Origin: Gonium pectorale
Taxonomy: Eukaryota > Chlorophyta > Chlorophyceae > Chlamydomonadales > Volvocaceae
Length of the DNA stretch: 64,000 nucleotides
Direction of reading: 5' to 3'
Assembly (NCBI GenBank): GCA_001584585.1
Contig: LSYV01000071.1
Span: forward strand, 126,701 to 190,700
A program made the position numbers and the translations under genes. The notes under the pieces are model-generated. The model saw only the letters and a program-made list of their open reading frames with translations, was not told the DNA's origin and did not search any database. Positions within the stretch are counted from its first letter, which is position 1; the number at the start of each line of letters is the position of its first letter. Shown piece after piece: positions 11,760 to 21,720 of the stretch.

Positions 11760-14477
11760 ATGACACGTCAAACCATCGGAAGGGAAAAGCTGTGCATAGC
11801 GGCAGCCGGTTTAGTTGCAGTGTTATCGGCGCTTGCCAGTACCCGAGTCGCTCGGACAAGAAGCCGACCTTCAACCACAAAAGCCATGGCCACACAGCAT
11901 GCGCATCCCGGCATGAAGCGCCTGCTGGCGCGGCTCATCGAACGGGGCGCCGTCCGCACCCCTGAAGTGGCGCGAGTGATGGGGCAGGTGGATCGGGCCG
12001 CTTTCCTGCGGCCCTTCAGTGTTCGCACTGAGCACGCGTACGAGGTAGGGGTGCAGCGTATGCGTTTGTTGCATTGCATTTGTAACCCAGTGATGACTTC
12101 GGGCACCGTCGGATGCCTCGGCAGCTGAGCACACCCTTGCGTCAAAGGTCTAAATACAGGTCAATCCAAAGCCTAGTAAACCCTTGCACACGCGTTCCAC
12201 GGCGGAACTGTACCCTAGGTGTGGGATCCCTACCCCAGCATGCCCTTGCCTTGTACCGCAGGATCACCCGCTGCCCATCGGCTACGGCCAGACTATCAGC
12301 GCACCTGTAACGGCCAAATCGAGGCCTTGGCATCTGGGCGCCCAATCCTCTTGTTACAGTGGTGCGAATTGCTAGGACTTCCGTGGAAAGATGCCGCCCC
12401 ACGCTGGGAAGTCCCCGGATCGATTCCGGATTAGCGCGCAAGAGGAAGTTACGCCTTCTCACTCCTATGGTGGATGCCCGTGAGCGGCGGCGGACAGAAC
12501 CCTCGGAGACGGGCGAAACAGAAAACCTCCAGTCGACAAGAGATGGCGCGCCACAAGCGGCNNNNNNNNNNNNNNNNNNNNNNNNNNNNNNNNNNNNNNN
12601 NNNNNNNNNNNNNNNNNNNNNNNNNNNNNNNNNNNNNNNNNNNNNNNNNNNNNNNNNNNNNNNNNNNNNNNNNNNNNNNNNNNNNNNNNNNNNNNNNNNN
12701 NNNNNNNNNNNNNNNNNNNNNNNNNNNNNNNNNNNNNNNNNNNNNNNNNNNNNNNNNNNNNNNNNNNNNNNNNNNNNNNNNNNNNNNNNNNNNNNNNNNN
12801 NNNNNNNNNNNNNNNNNNNNNNNNNNNNNNNNNNNNNNNNNNNNNNNNNNNNNNNNNNNNNNNNNNNNNNNNNNNNNNNNNNNNNNNNNNNNNNNNNNNN
12901 NNNNNNNNNNNNNNNNNNNNNNNNNNNNNNNNNNNNNNNNNNNNNNNNNNNNNNNNNNNNNNNNNNNNNNNNNNNNNNNNNNNNNNNNNNNNNNNNNNNN
13001 NNNNNNNNNNNNNNNNNNNNNNNNNNNNNNNNNNNNNNNNNNNNNNNNNNNNNNNNNNNNNNNNNNNNNNNNNNNNNNNNNNNNNNNNNNNNNNNNNNNN
13101 NNNNNNNNNNNNNNNNNNNNNNNNNNNNNNNNNGGATGCCCGTGAGCGGCGGCGGACAGAACCCTCGGAGACGGGCGAAACAGAAAACCTCCAGTCGACA
13201 AGAGAGGGCGCGCCACAAGCGGCCGGGAGGTCTCACGCGGACGTTCGCTGCAGGAGGGGGAGGAGTGTAACGGCCAAATCGAGGCCTTGGCATCTGGGCG
13301 CCCAATCCTCTTGTTACAGCACCGCACATGGTGAGAAACGCATACCCAGCACCTCACTCAGAAGAAACGGGTGCAGCCGGTTGCATCTACGTTCTTGCCC
13401 ATCAGAGGTGCTGGACCAGGGAGAAATGGGATCATGCACGTGCAAACATCAATTGCGTCCCGCACTGCATCCACAAGGAGCCTTGCACGGTTGTTAATTC
13501 GCCTCTGGCCCCTCCCGGGTGCGCAGCACGCCACGGCGCTGGAGCTGCTTATCCAGCAACTCCGACCGGGAGCCAGGGTGCTGGACGTGGGTTCGGGTGG
13601 GTTCGATCCACGCCTGGCTGCGGACGGATACGGATGCAATCTCAAATAGTTCTTTGGTTGCGCTTCGCGCTGCGCCGACTTCCTGCTCCTCTGTTTGCAC
13701 CTGGACACGTTGTCAGGAAAGCCCATTGCTTCTCCCTGCTGCAGGCAGCGGCTACCTGACCGCCTGCTTCGGGCTGCTGGTGTCCCCGGGCGGCCGCGTG
13801 CTGGGCGTGGAGGTGGTGCCGCAGCTGGCGGCTGGCAGCGAGGAGGCGCTGTGGCAGGTGGTGCCGCAGCTCATGCAAGACGGCACGGTGCAGATACGCG
13901 CAGGGAACGTGCTCACTGGTAGGTGTGCTTGATGAATACCAAGTATGGCTATCAACTGGACTGCGATGCCCCTGGTATCACTGCGGCCATGCTGGAGCAC
14001 GTGCCAACCGGATTGTGAGCCATGCACTGCGATGTGTACCCCATGACCACCCCTAAACACGCATCAAGCATACGTCTCGCGAGCCTCTCCGGCGGGAACC
14101 AACACCAACACCCCTACTTACCGCCTTCCACGCTCACGCCAGGCATGCTGGCCTCTGAGGCGGCCTTCGACGCTATTCACGTAGGTGCGGCCGCAGAGGA
14201 GCTACCCCGGGACCTGGTGGCCAAGCTGGCCCCGGGTGGCCGCATGGTGATCCCTGTGGGACCGCATGGGGGTTACCAGGTGCTCACCGTCGTGGACAAG
14301 CAGCGGACGGCCAGCCCCCGGGAGGCATGGCAGGAGCTTGCCCAGGCGCCGTATGGGCCCGGTACCGAGGCGCCGGAGGAGGGGGCGCGGTCTGGTGGCA
14401 TCCGCGTAACGAAGCTCATGGACGTGGGCTACGTGCCGCTTGTGGGCGGAACGAGCGGCCAGTCTCAAGCGGACTAA
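11760..14477 (+). CDS. PCMT1: Protein-L-isoaspartate O-methyltransferase, exon 2 interrupted by a TRIM
   Basis: PCMT transfers methyl from S-adenosylmethionine to isoaspartyl residues of damaged proteins. Exons are 11760-12044, 12262-13330 (with the inserted element), 13527-13596, 13745-13918 and 14143-14477. Family landmarks are GYGQTISAPHM, RVLDVGSGSGYLTACFG (SAM-binding motif I), FDAIHVGAAAEELP and APGGRMVIPVGP. Without the element and one target copy, exon 2 is exactly 51 bases in phase 0 and the protein is about 304 residues. The first ATG adds about 42 residues with a hydrophobic stretch (LCIAAAGLVAVLSALA), perhaps a targeting signal; a second ATG at 11886 gives the bare enzyme. As assembled, reading into the element reaches a stop at 12375. 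This allele is therefore broken unless splicing or heterozygosity rescues it. Confidence 0.8.
12306..12358 (+). repeat. Left LTR of the TRIM (53 bp)
   Basis: Identical to 13266-13318. Starts TGTAACGG, ends CTTGTTACA. Confidence 0.85.
12472..12561 (+). repeat. Internal direct repeat of the TRIM, copy 1 (abuts the gap)
   Basis: About 90 bases, almost identical (one difference, GAGATGG versus GAGAGGG) to 13134-13223 on the other side of the N run. Tandem internal repeats probably caused the gap. Confidence 0.75.
12562..13133. other. Assembly gap (572 N)
   Basis: Unknown bases inside the TRIM. Long open frames that cross it on both strands are artefacts of the N run. Confidence 0.95.
13134..13223 (+). 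repeat. Internal direct repeat of the TRIM, copy 2
   Basis: Second copy of the 12472-12561 repeat. It contains a short open frame starting MPVSGGGQNPRRRAKQKTSS that runs to a TAA formed at the start of the right LTR. The peptide is highly basic and might be RNA-binding, but no domain is recognisable. Confidence 0.7.
13266..13318 (+). repeat. Right LTR of the TRIM (53 bp)
   Basis: Identical to the left LTR, which implies a recent insertion. Preceded by a polypurine tract and followed by the target duplicate GCACC. With the first base of the duplicate, its end (CTTGTTACAG) resembles a splice acceptor. Confidence 0.85.
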
Positions 14478-14661
14478 GCGGGGTTTACAATAGCTGCGAC
14501 GCGCCCGCCGCGTCAACGTCACGCCGTGCCAGGAGGGCCTTGTTCCTGATGTTATGTTATGTTACATCCGCCTAAAGGCGGGTGTCCTCACGAGCCATAA
14601 GGTCCAGGACACGCCGTCTCTCTTTGATAGCGCGGGACTTCTGCTGTCTTGACAGACGCCC

Positions 14662-14696
14662 TGGGAGCTGAGAGCTGGGAGCTGGGAGCTGGGAGC
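14662..14696 (+). repeat. Short tandem repeat, unit GAGCTGGG
   Basis: About four imperfect copies of GAGCTGGG in a row. Confidence 0.7.
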
Positions 14697-16176
14697 GGAG
14701 AGAAATGCACCCAAAGCCCTTGGGTGGGCCTGGGCCATAAAAGCTTTCAGATCACCGTTAGTGAATGATAGCTCGGCATTATTCCTTAAGCCTGAATAAG
14801 CCTCGCATTCGTAAATGCCGCCGCCAAGGCTTGGTAGCTGCATTGTGCAAGTGCAGGGGTAATCTCGGTGCGGGCTAACCCTAGTTTCATGGCAAAGCGT
14901 TCCTTGTATCTGCTCTGTGCATGCCTTGCATCCTGGGAACGAGCCCCTTCATGTTGGAGTTGTGTGGGCCCTAAAGGCTGCATGTGAAATGCCATGGGGG
15001 TGCGCCTGACTGAATGAAAAGTTTGGCGTCTTTCTCACTCCCCCTGGAAATAGCAAATGTTGCCGCGCTGCCTATCCTGGAGTGGTCAGCCTTGTACGTC
15101 GAGGCCTTCGATCGCTCGGGCGGTGTGCAAGGGTTGAATGGTATCCCTCGGCGTAGGGTTGCGTGGTCGTTGCCCAGACTGGAATTGCTAACGCTCCATG
15201 AATGGAAACCCAGGGTTACATGACCGGATTTTGGTCCTGTAACGATGAATGATAAATCTTGGTCGTAAACGCCCGTCTTACAGATGCCAGTTGGCAAAAG
15301 TACGTTTGTCAGAGCCTCCGCGCAAGAATGCCACGGACCCCGCTCGAGCCTGCGTCCAGAGCCTCTGTGTCTGGTCATATGAGCCGGGCCTGGACACGTC
15401 GCCGTGCATATGGATTTGCAGAAGCATGTCCAGCACTACCCCGGTTTCCGATCCATGGGCCACACCTGCAACAAGTTGTACGACGGATAATACTGGCTAT
15501 CTAACTCGTGGCTGCCACTACGCCACAGCCTGCCGTTGTCACTGCTGCGCTGCGGGGTCTCCGTGCCCCAGTAGTACTTACGCAACAACACACAGACATG
15601 GACGTGCCGCCCCAACACTAGCTTTGGGAAGACTGTGTAAAGAAGAGAACCAGAAACTGAGTGTAGTGTAGACCGAGCGGCCCTCCACGCGGCCCGCCAT
15701 CTCCGCCAGCAATGTACCTCTGCTCTTCTCTAGGCGCCGGTGAAATGGGGCTCTCCGTGAACGGCGGCAGGTTTGACGCAGCGGTCAAGCGTCAACACCG
15801 CCGGTGGTATCCCAAAATCACTGGTATCCCCACGACTTCCTCCGTCGGCTGGTGGGCGCGCCGCAGCGGCGCAGTCCGTCCTTGCTCTAAATGGACTCTG
15901 GGCCGGGTAGCCGGTCTGTGGGCACGCCTATGGGTGCGCTGCAGATACACGGAGAGGTACATCCCGTTCAACGGTTCAAGTTCGCTGGCGCGCGCATCAT
16001 ACTGACCCCGGATGTGCGTATCAACTGGTTGGGATAGATCCACCAAGTCCACCAAGCCCTCAATGCTGCTGCTGTTATAGATGCAGTGGCGACAGCGCCC
16101 GGTCCTGCGGCCTAAGGACACTTAGGCACATATGGGCTTCATGCGGGCACGGGACGGCATAGGTACAGCATGACAG

Positions 16177-16252
16177 CATATGACCTTGGTACACCTTGGT
16201 ACACCTTGGTAAACCTTGGAAAACCTTGGTAAAGGTGTACCAAGGTCATATG
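16177..16252. repeat. 21-bp perfect inverted repeat around a 10-bp tandem array
   Basis: The left arm (16177-16197) begins CATATGACCTTGG and the right arm (16232-16252) is its exact reverse complement. The 34-base loop carries further copies of an ACACCTTGGT/AAACCTTGG unit. A transcript could fold into a 21-bp hairpin. Confidence 0.75.
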
Positions 16253-16338
16253 GGGACGAGAAACCGGCAGTTGCACGCAGGCAGGTGCGACACACACGAC
16301 AAAGTAACTGACGCAGCGTGTCAATCCCAGGGCTATCT

Positions 16339-16447
16339 GTGGGAGAAAAGAGAAATCTGCAGAGAAAGAGGGAGCCCGCCTCTACGGTCATACACACCCG
16401 AAGGCGCGACGTTTCCAGTAGGGCGGGCGGGTACAATTCAAGGCATG
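16339..16447 (-). repeat. Dispersed hairpin repeat, copy 2
   Basis: Inverted relative to copy 1. The core CACACCCGAAGGCGCGACG is followed by TTTCCAGTAGGGCGGGCGGG. On the minus strand it ends in a purine-free TTTCTCTTTTCTC arm. Confidence 0.6.
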
Positions 16448-17052
16448 TGACGTTCGTCCCGCCCCCCAAACGACCGGCTTAGCAACCCGTGGGAGCAACG
16501 GAACCTATAGTAATGCAGCAAGGCACTTTATCCCTACACCTTTCTAAATCGGAAGCGGTTTCCCAAGTGTCATTCTGCAGATATGAGAGTGATGGTAGGG
16601 TTTTGAAGTTCAGGTTGAAGGAATGCGCAGCTTAGGATGGGGCTGAGACTTGGCGGATGCCAGTTGCTGGTGGCATACGGATTCACATGGGTCCTAACGG
16701 GCAAGGAAGTTCTTTGGTCAGTGGCGAAACTCCGAGGCCGCTCCGGGGTCAGTAAGGTATGATGTCAGGAAATAAATTTAGACGCAGCCAGGCCATCGCG
16801 AGCAGAGGGAAACCCTCTGCAATTGTAACCGTGCGCCTTTTGTTTCGGGCACTCAAGAACCCCAGATGCCTTTGCCAACAAGCCTTGAGCCATCAGAGAG
16901 CGGCCACGCGCGGGCATGAGTATAATAGTTCACAATTACGACAAAGGCAACGCAATGGGAAAAGTGCATCCCGTTTCCATCTCAGCTTGGCCGCTTGGCG
17001 TCCACACCTATAATTAAAATTGCAACTGAACTTGACGCCTTCTTATGCACCG

Positions 17053-18917
17053 ATGGCTGAGGTGCCGGTTGTGAACACCTCGTCGCTCCTGGCGGAACTT
17101 GGGGCTGAGTATGAGAGGTCTAGGCGTTTTTTAACGGAGCTTGAAGAAAGTCTTCGGGAGCGCACTCCACTGGAGGAGAGCGGGAGGGAGGGAGCACCTG
17201 CCAAACCTGACTTCGCAGAAGAGGAGCCTTCCAAGACCCCTAATGGCTCCTCAGCTGCCTCCGGCCTCAAGCAGAGGCTTGTGCGACTATTCCACCGCCG
17301 GAAAGCGCACGTTGACGATGAGGAGCCGACCGAGGTCGACGTGCGGCGCCCTTCTATTGTATCCCTGGCATTCAATCGCGATGATGATGCCTCAGATGCG
17401 CCAGCCCGTGCTGCAAGTTTCGGGGGTCGCCGGATGAGCAACCAGTTCGCTCGCGTGTCTGTCGAGCTGCGACCGACCGAGCGCCCTTCTTCATACAATC
17501 TAGGCACTGCGCATGGGGCGCCACGCCGAAGCAGCGCCGAGCAATTCTCGGTGCAGCCTGTCAGCCTCGAAGCGGCGGCCTCCGCCGGGCCGTTCAAGCA
17601 ATCTTCGAACGCCGAGTCGCCCGTATCCTCCGCCGCCCTGTCTTCAGCCTCTTCACTGCCGCAGGTATGGGGAAAGGGGGGGCGAGGCTGGGTAGATGTG
17701 AGCCGTGATAACCTAGCAGTGATAACAGAGCGGAGGTTGAGGCCACAGCGCTAGGTGAGAGCCAGGAAGCTGGGTTGGTATTTCATGCAGAACACTGTCC
17801 GAGGTCCATGACTGGGATCTCTTATATCCATAGGCCGTTTTGCTTGCGTGCCTTCTGCTCTGCCGCAGGTGCTCCCTGACATTCTGCCACTGTCCCCCAT
17901 GGGGCAGAGGACACAGCGGCGTGCGTCCACCAGCTTGGTAGCAGTGGCGGCGCGCCGCAGCTCTCTTGACCCCACGACGCTGGCGGCCCTGGCGGAGAAC
18001 GGTGTGGTGCCGGCGCTCGAGGGCCGCCGGCAGTCCCGCCGCTCGATCGACCTGGGCGCCAGCCCGATCATGTCACCAACCGCGTCCCTGCAGCCCCAGC
18101 AGCCGTCCTGCCCCGGTGCGCCCTCTCCTGCCGTGAGCGTCAGCCTGCCGGCGGTGGGCCGGCTTCAGATCTCCAGGAGCCAGCTGGGTATTGCGTCGCC
18201 TCCCAACTCGGCGGCGGCCCTGCGACCCGTGTCCCTTTCTTCTGCCACCGCGCATTTCTTGACCGCGGCTGGCGATGCGGATGAGACCGCTGTGAACTCC
18301 GGTACAATGTCCCAGCAGCTGGTGGCGCGGCGCGAGTCCAGCGTGTCGTGCTGCACACGGGAGTCGTCAACGACCCAGCTGAGCCGCCTGCCGACCGCCT
18401 CTGGTATGATGACGGAGTCATCCGGTGGCGGCGCATACCAGGCAATGGTGGTCAACACGCCCATGCGCAGCCGCTCAGTGCGTTACACCGGCTCGTCGGG
18501 TGGAGGACGCCTGGGCGGTTCGCTTACGGGCATGGTAGCGCCACTAGCAACGGCTGGGGCTGGGGTCGGGGCGGCCCCGATTCAAATGTCGCGCGCGCAG
18601 TCGCTTAGGCAACATGCCAAGGGCTCCGTGCGAGAGCTTGCAGGCGTTGCGGGCTGCCACCCGGGGTACAGGTTGTCTGGTGCGCAAGAATTTGTGACGG
18701 AGGCAGGAGAGGGGGCAGCGGGCTCGTTCACTGGTACGTTGCACCTGATCTGAGACTGGTCTGGGTGGGAAGGCGTCGTGCTGCCAGTAGCTCATTGTTC
18801 ATCTGTTCTTATTGCTTCTATTCGTGCATTTTTGTAGCCGGGGACTTCCACGTGCCTGCAGCGGCGCGTCCGATGGTACACGGTCTCACCCCTCGATGGG
18901 TGGCACATTCGGTTTGA
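17053..18917 (+). CDS. Ser/Arg-rich disordered protein, unknown function
   Basis: Three exons (17053-17664, 17869-18733, 18838-18917) join in phase to about 518 residues. It starts MAEVPVVNTSSLLAELGAEY with a short helical segment (RSRRFLTELEESLRER). Most of the rest is low complexity, rich in Ser, Ala and Arg, with repeated RRxS-type sites (QRRASTSLVAV, GRRQSRRSIDL, MRSRSVRYTGSS) that look like basophilic-kinase targets. The end is ARPMVHGLTPRWVAHSV. No catalytic, membrane or nucleic-acid-binding motif is visible. Coding potential is supported by long open exons and good splice sites. The ATG at 17053 is the first in frame after an upstream region without a start. A further 3' exon cannot be excluded. 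Confidence 0.6.
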
Positions 18918-19991
18918 GGCTCTTGGTGGATCGCTGGCTTTTTATGAGAGTGGGACTTGAATACAGTGAACTCTTGCGTGGGTTAGCGATTGCAAATCTG
19001 TTCCGTACCATGGTGACGCCAAGGTGGGTGCAGCACAGTCCTGCGCTTTGCCAGACCCCTGCACGTCGGGCTCATCGTCCACGAATTCCAGCGTTATTGA
19101 TGATTAAAGTGAGCATGGACCCTGGACGCTGCAGCTGTTCCGTAACGATCGTGCAGGTGGAATTCATGGCTCCTCCCTGTGGGATTTTGCTCAAAGGCCT
19201 TCTGTGTGTTTGCGGGCGCATGAGCCGACAGTTATCATTATGCTTTTCAACGGCATGCGCATTGCCCCTGCGTATCGCGATATTTTGAGGAATGTGATGA
19301 GGGAAACTCCCTAATGCGCCTTGCTCCAATTGATCCCGTCATTGTGAGTGGAAGTCTGTAGCGAATACAGGAGTGGTTGTATCATGGCCGGTACGCGTTT
19401 TCATTAGCTGTATCGGTAAAGAACGGTGATCACATGTTTTACAATTTGATTATCATAGGCGGAGCGGTGTCTGCTTGATTGCTCGCTTACGCAGAGATAT
19501 CTTGAAATTGCTTGAGAGGCGTCGCCCGGTGCTACTACCTGTGGGGACCCGCTGCGGCAGCGCGTCGTAGAAGCGGTCCAGCTCCATAATCACGGCCACG
19601 CGGGTGGCGCAATCTCGCCCAGCGTGTGGGCAAGGTCTTGTACGGTGGGTGTACGGCAACAATGGAGCGTGACGTGCGTTGGTACGGCCAGGAGTGCCGG
19701 TCTGGAGGTGCAATCCACTGGGACAGAAGTGCCGTGTCCTTGCAAGGGTTAAATTGAGTTGGCTGGCTGGACAGCCAGACATCAGAGTGTTTTGCGATGG
19801 CCCTGAACCGGTCCAGCGCTCTCCTGCTGCGTACGTACCTCGTAGTGAAATGTAACCACGTAAAATGAGTTGTGCCCTCTGCATTATTGTTTTTTCCGCT
19901 CAGAGCCATCACTGCCCCGCTGCTCTTTCCTGCTTTTTCAGTAGCGCTGGCAGCTAGTATCCTAAGTTTCTGAGCGGCAAGAAGTATTTCT

Positions 19992-20068
19992 GGCGCCCTA
20001 CTGGGAACGTCGCACCTTCTGGGGTGCATGACCACTGAGGTGGCTTACTCTGTCTCCCTTTCTTCTGT
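19992..20068 (+). repeat. Dispersed hairpin repeat, copy 3 (divergent)
   Basis: GCGCCCTACTGGGAACGTCG is followed by a changed hairpin, GCACC/TTCTG/GGGTGC, and a pyrimidine arm. Changes on both sides of the stem keep the pairing. Confidence 0.5.
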
Positions 20069-20224
20069 ACATGGAAGAACAGCCGTGCGTGAGTAGCAGC
20101 CATGTCTACCACACCGTGTTCATGTTCCGGCACACGGGAACTGTGACAAGAGGGCACTCGTGGGTCGATGCCACGTGCTGCGGGGGGGCGCGTCTGTTAA
20201 ACACCGTCGCCCGCCATTCTTTGT

Positions 20225-20303
20225 ACACGGCACCCTACTGGCAACGTCGCATCTTCGGGTGTGTATTTTAGAGGTGTCCTTCCCTGTCTCTGTTTTACTT
20301 CTT
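20225..20303 (+). repeat. Dispersed hairpin repeat, copy 4 (divergent)
   Basis: Contains CACCCTACTGGCAACGTCGC, CTTCGGGTGTGTA and a pyrimidine-rich end, matching the family order. Confidence 0.5.
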
Positions 20304-20815
20304 CGTGCCGAACGGTACCCGACTCCATCTGTCTGCCATCATTAATGTACGTGCTCTGGGTTGGCGGGCTGCCCGCATAGATGATAGATACAGATCGCCG
20401 ACAGACCGGTGGAAGCGACGGTAAGAGCGGCCCAGCACGGACCCTTCCGTCACGCCTGGGTTATGAGTGCAGTTGCCGTACACGGCCCTGTTAACTCGGA
20501 AATCAGGCGTCCTCGTCTGAACCATGGGTATTGGAACTCGGTTGCGGAAGCCTTGGGAGGCTTGGGTCCTTACCATGGGAATCGCCACACCCCTGGGATT
20601 GAGTGTTTACTCCCTCAGCACAGTTCGCACGCGCCCAGGAACATTGCCGCTGGTGGCATTCGAACTCCACAAATCGGCTAACGAAGGAGATTGGTACCAG
20701 TATAGCAGAGCGAAAATGCTTACTCGAGATGGCAGGAATCCCGCAGGGTTGGGTTATGAGTGCGGTTGCCGTACACGGCCCTGTTGCACGGGAGCATACC
20801 GTTGGCTCCTCAGGG

Positions 20816-20953
20816 ACGAGAGGAAAGAGAAGTCTGCAGAGAGAGGGGGAGCCCGCCTTTTCGATCATACATACCCGAAGGCGCGACCGCGGCCTTCCCC
20901 GTTTCTGGTTCTCTTTATGTTTGCGACGTTTCCAGTAGGGCGGGCGGGTACAG
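20816..20953 (-). repeat. Dispersed hairpin repeat, copy 5 (interrupted mosaic)
   Basis: An inverted copy interrupted near 20888 by a forward-oriented family end (CCTTCCCCGTTTCTGGTTCT). The inverted copy then resumes (GCGACGTTTCCAGTAGGGCG). This looks like nesting or recombination between copies. Confidence 0.5.
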
Positions 20954-20983
20954 TAGTAGCATCTGCTCGTATACCTCGCCCGC

Positions 20984-21078
20984 CATGCCCTGTACTCGGC
21001 GCCCTGCTGGAAACACCACACCCTCGGGTGTATATGTCAGTAGAGGCTGCCTTCCCCGTTTCTGGTTCTCTTTTTTAC
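20984..21078 (+). repeat. Dispersed hairpin repeat, copy 6
   Basis: Nearly identical to copy 1: CTGTACTCGGCGCCCTGCTG, the CACACCC/TC/GGGTGT hairpin, and the arm ending in six T. Confidence 0.6.
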
Positions 21079-21720
21079 AATGCAAGGCATGTGACTTTCG
21101 TCCCGCCCCCAAAAGGAGGGCCCGTCTGCTCGTCTACTAGGTCTCCTCGCCCGCCATCGCCTACGCCTGCTCGCCTGGCACCTCGGACTTTCGGTAGCGC
21201 TTGCAGACCCGTAAGCACAGGTTGGACCCATCTCCTAGATGGTCAGCCCGCTAGAGTACCATGATTCCGATACATGGGAATAACGCCGAAGTTGCAGCAG
21301 GGGGGTGTCAGTAGGAAACTGTGGGATTGCGCCCCGTGACATGGGGGGGGGGGAACCGCAAGGTTTTTGCCCACAAGTCGGGTCGCGGCCAGGGAGCGAC
21401 CGGGTTGCGGGAGAATCCCGGGGTGTCTCAGACGCCGAACAAAATTGTTAGCTACCTATACTGCGGCTAGTTATCATCCTGTATGTGTCATTTCATGCTG
21501 TCGGTGCGTAAACGGAGAAGGACCGAGCCTGCCAGAACCGGTCTGGAAAAGGATGGGGTCATGGGGAATCCCCAAGAGCCCATAGCTCTTAGAGCTGTGT
21601 CTTGTGTGCGACCGGCTGACCTCCTAAGGAGGCAGACCGTTAGGGTTAGGATCCAAAAGGGTACTGGCTTTTTTCTTGGCCGCCCTCGCATCCTAGTGCG
21701 TCTATTTCCCACTCCTGCAG

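Larger units (their letters stand above)
12301..13323 (+). mobile_element. TRIM-type miniature LTR retrotransposon in the PCMT exon
   Basis: The element spans 12306-13318 and is flanked by an exact 5-base target duplication GCACC (12301-12305 and 13319-13323). Identical 53-base terminal repeats lie at 12306-12358 and 13266-13318; each begins TGTAAC and ends GTTACA (TG...CA). A polypurine tract (AGGAGGGGGAGGAG) sits directly before the right LTR. Two bases after the left LTR starts TGGTGCGAATTGC, a possible tRNA primer-binding site. The total length of about 1 kb (with 572 unknown bases) and the tiny LTRs fit a TRIM rather than a full retrotransposon. No reverse transcriptase or integrase is visible, but the gap hides part of the interior. 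Orientation matches that of the host gene. Confidence 0.85.
14478..17052. other. Intergenic region with simple repeats, a hairpin and a dispersed repeat
   Basis: No in-phase exon chain was found. The region holds an 8-base GAGCTGGG tandem tract (about 14662-14696), a 10-base tandem array within a perfect inverted repeat (16177-16252) and one dispersed hairpin repeat (16339-16447). Confidence 0.5.
18918..21720. other. Repeat-rich intergenic region
   Basis: No supported gene. At least four copies or fragments of the dispersed hairpin repeat lie here in both orientations, together with a 36-base direct repeat (20457/20752) and a run of about 11 G near 21343. Part of the 5' end of the 21721 gene may lie within 21480-21720. 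Confidence 0.45.

Noticed and set aside
12142..13357. Very long open frames (about 220-395 codons) crossing the gap on both strands
   Set aside because: They are open only because the N run has no stop codons. The real reading is the PCMT exon plus the TRIM.
21480..21600. Similarity of a RRRTEP-coding stretch to the TRIM interior, as a second TRIM copy
   Set aside because: Only about 13 of 18 bases agree in the best stretch and no LTR pair or target duplication was found.
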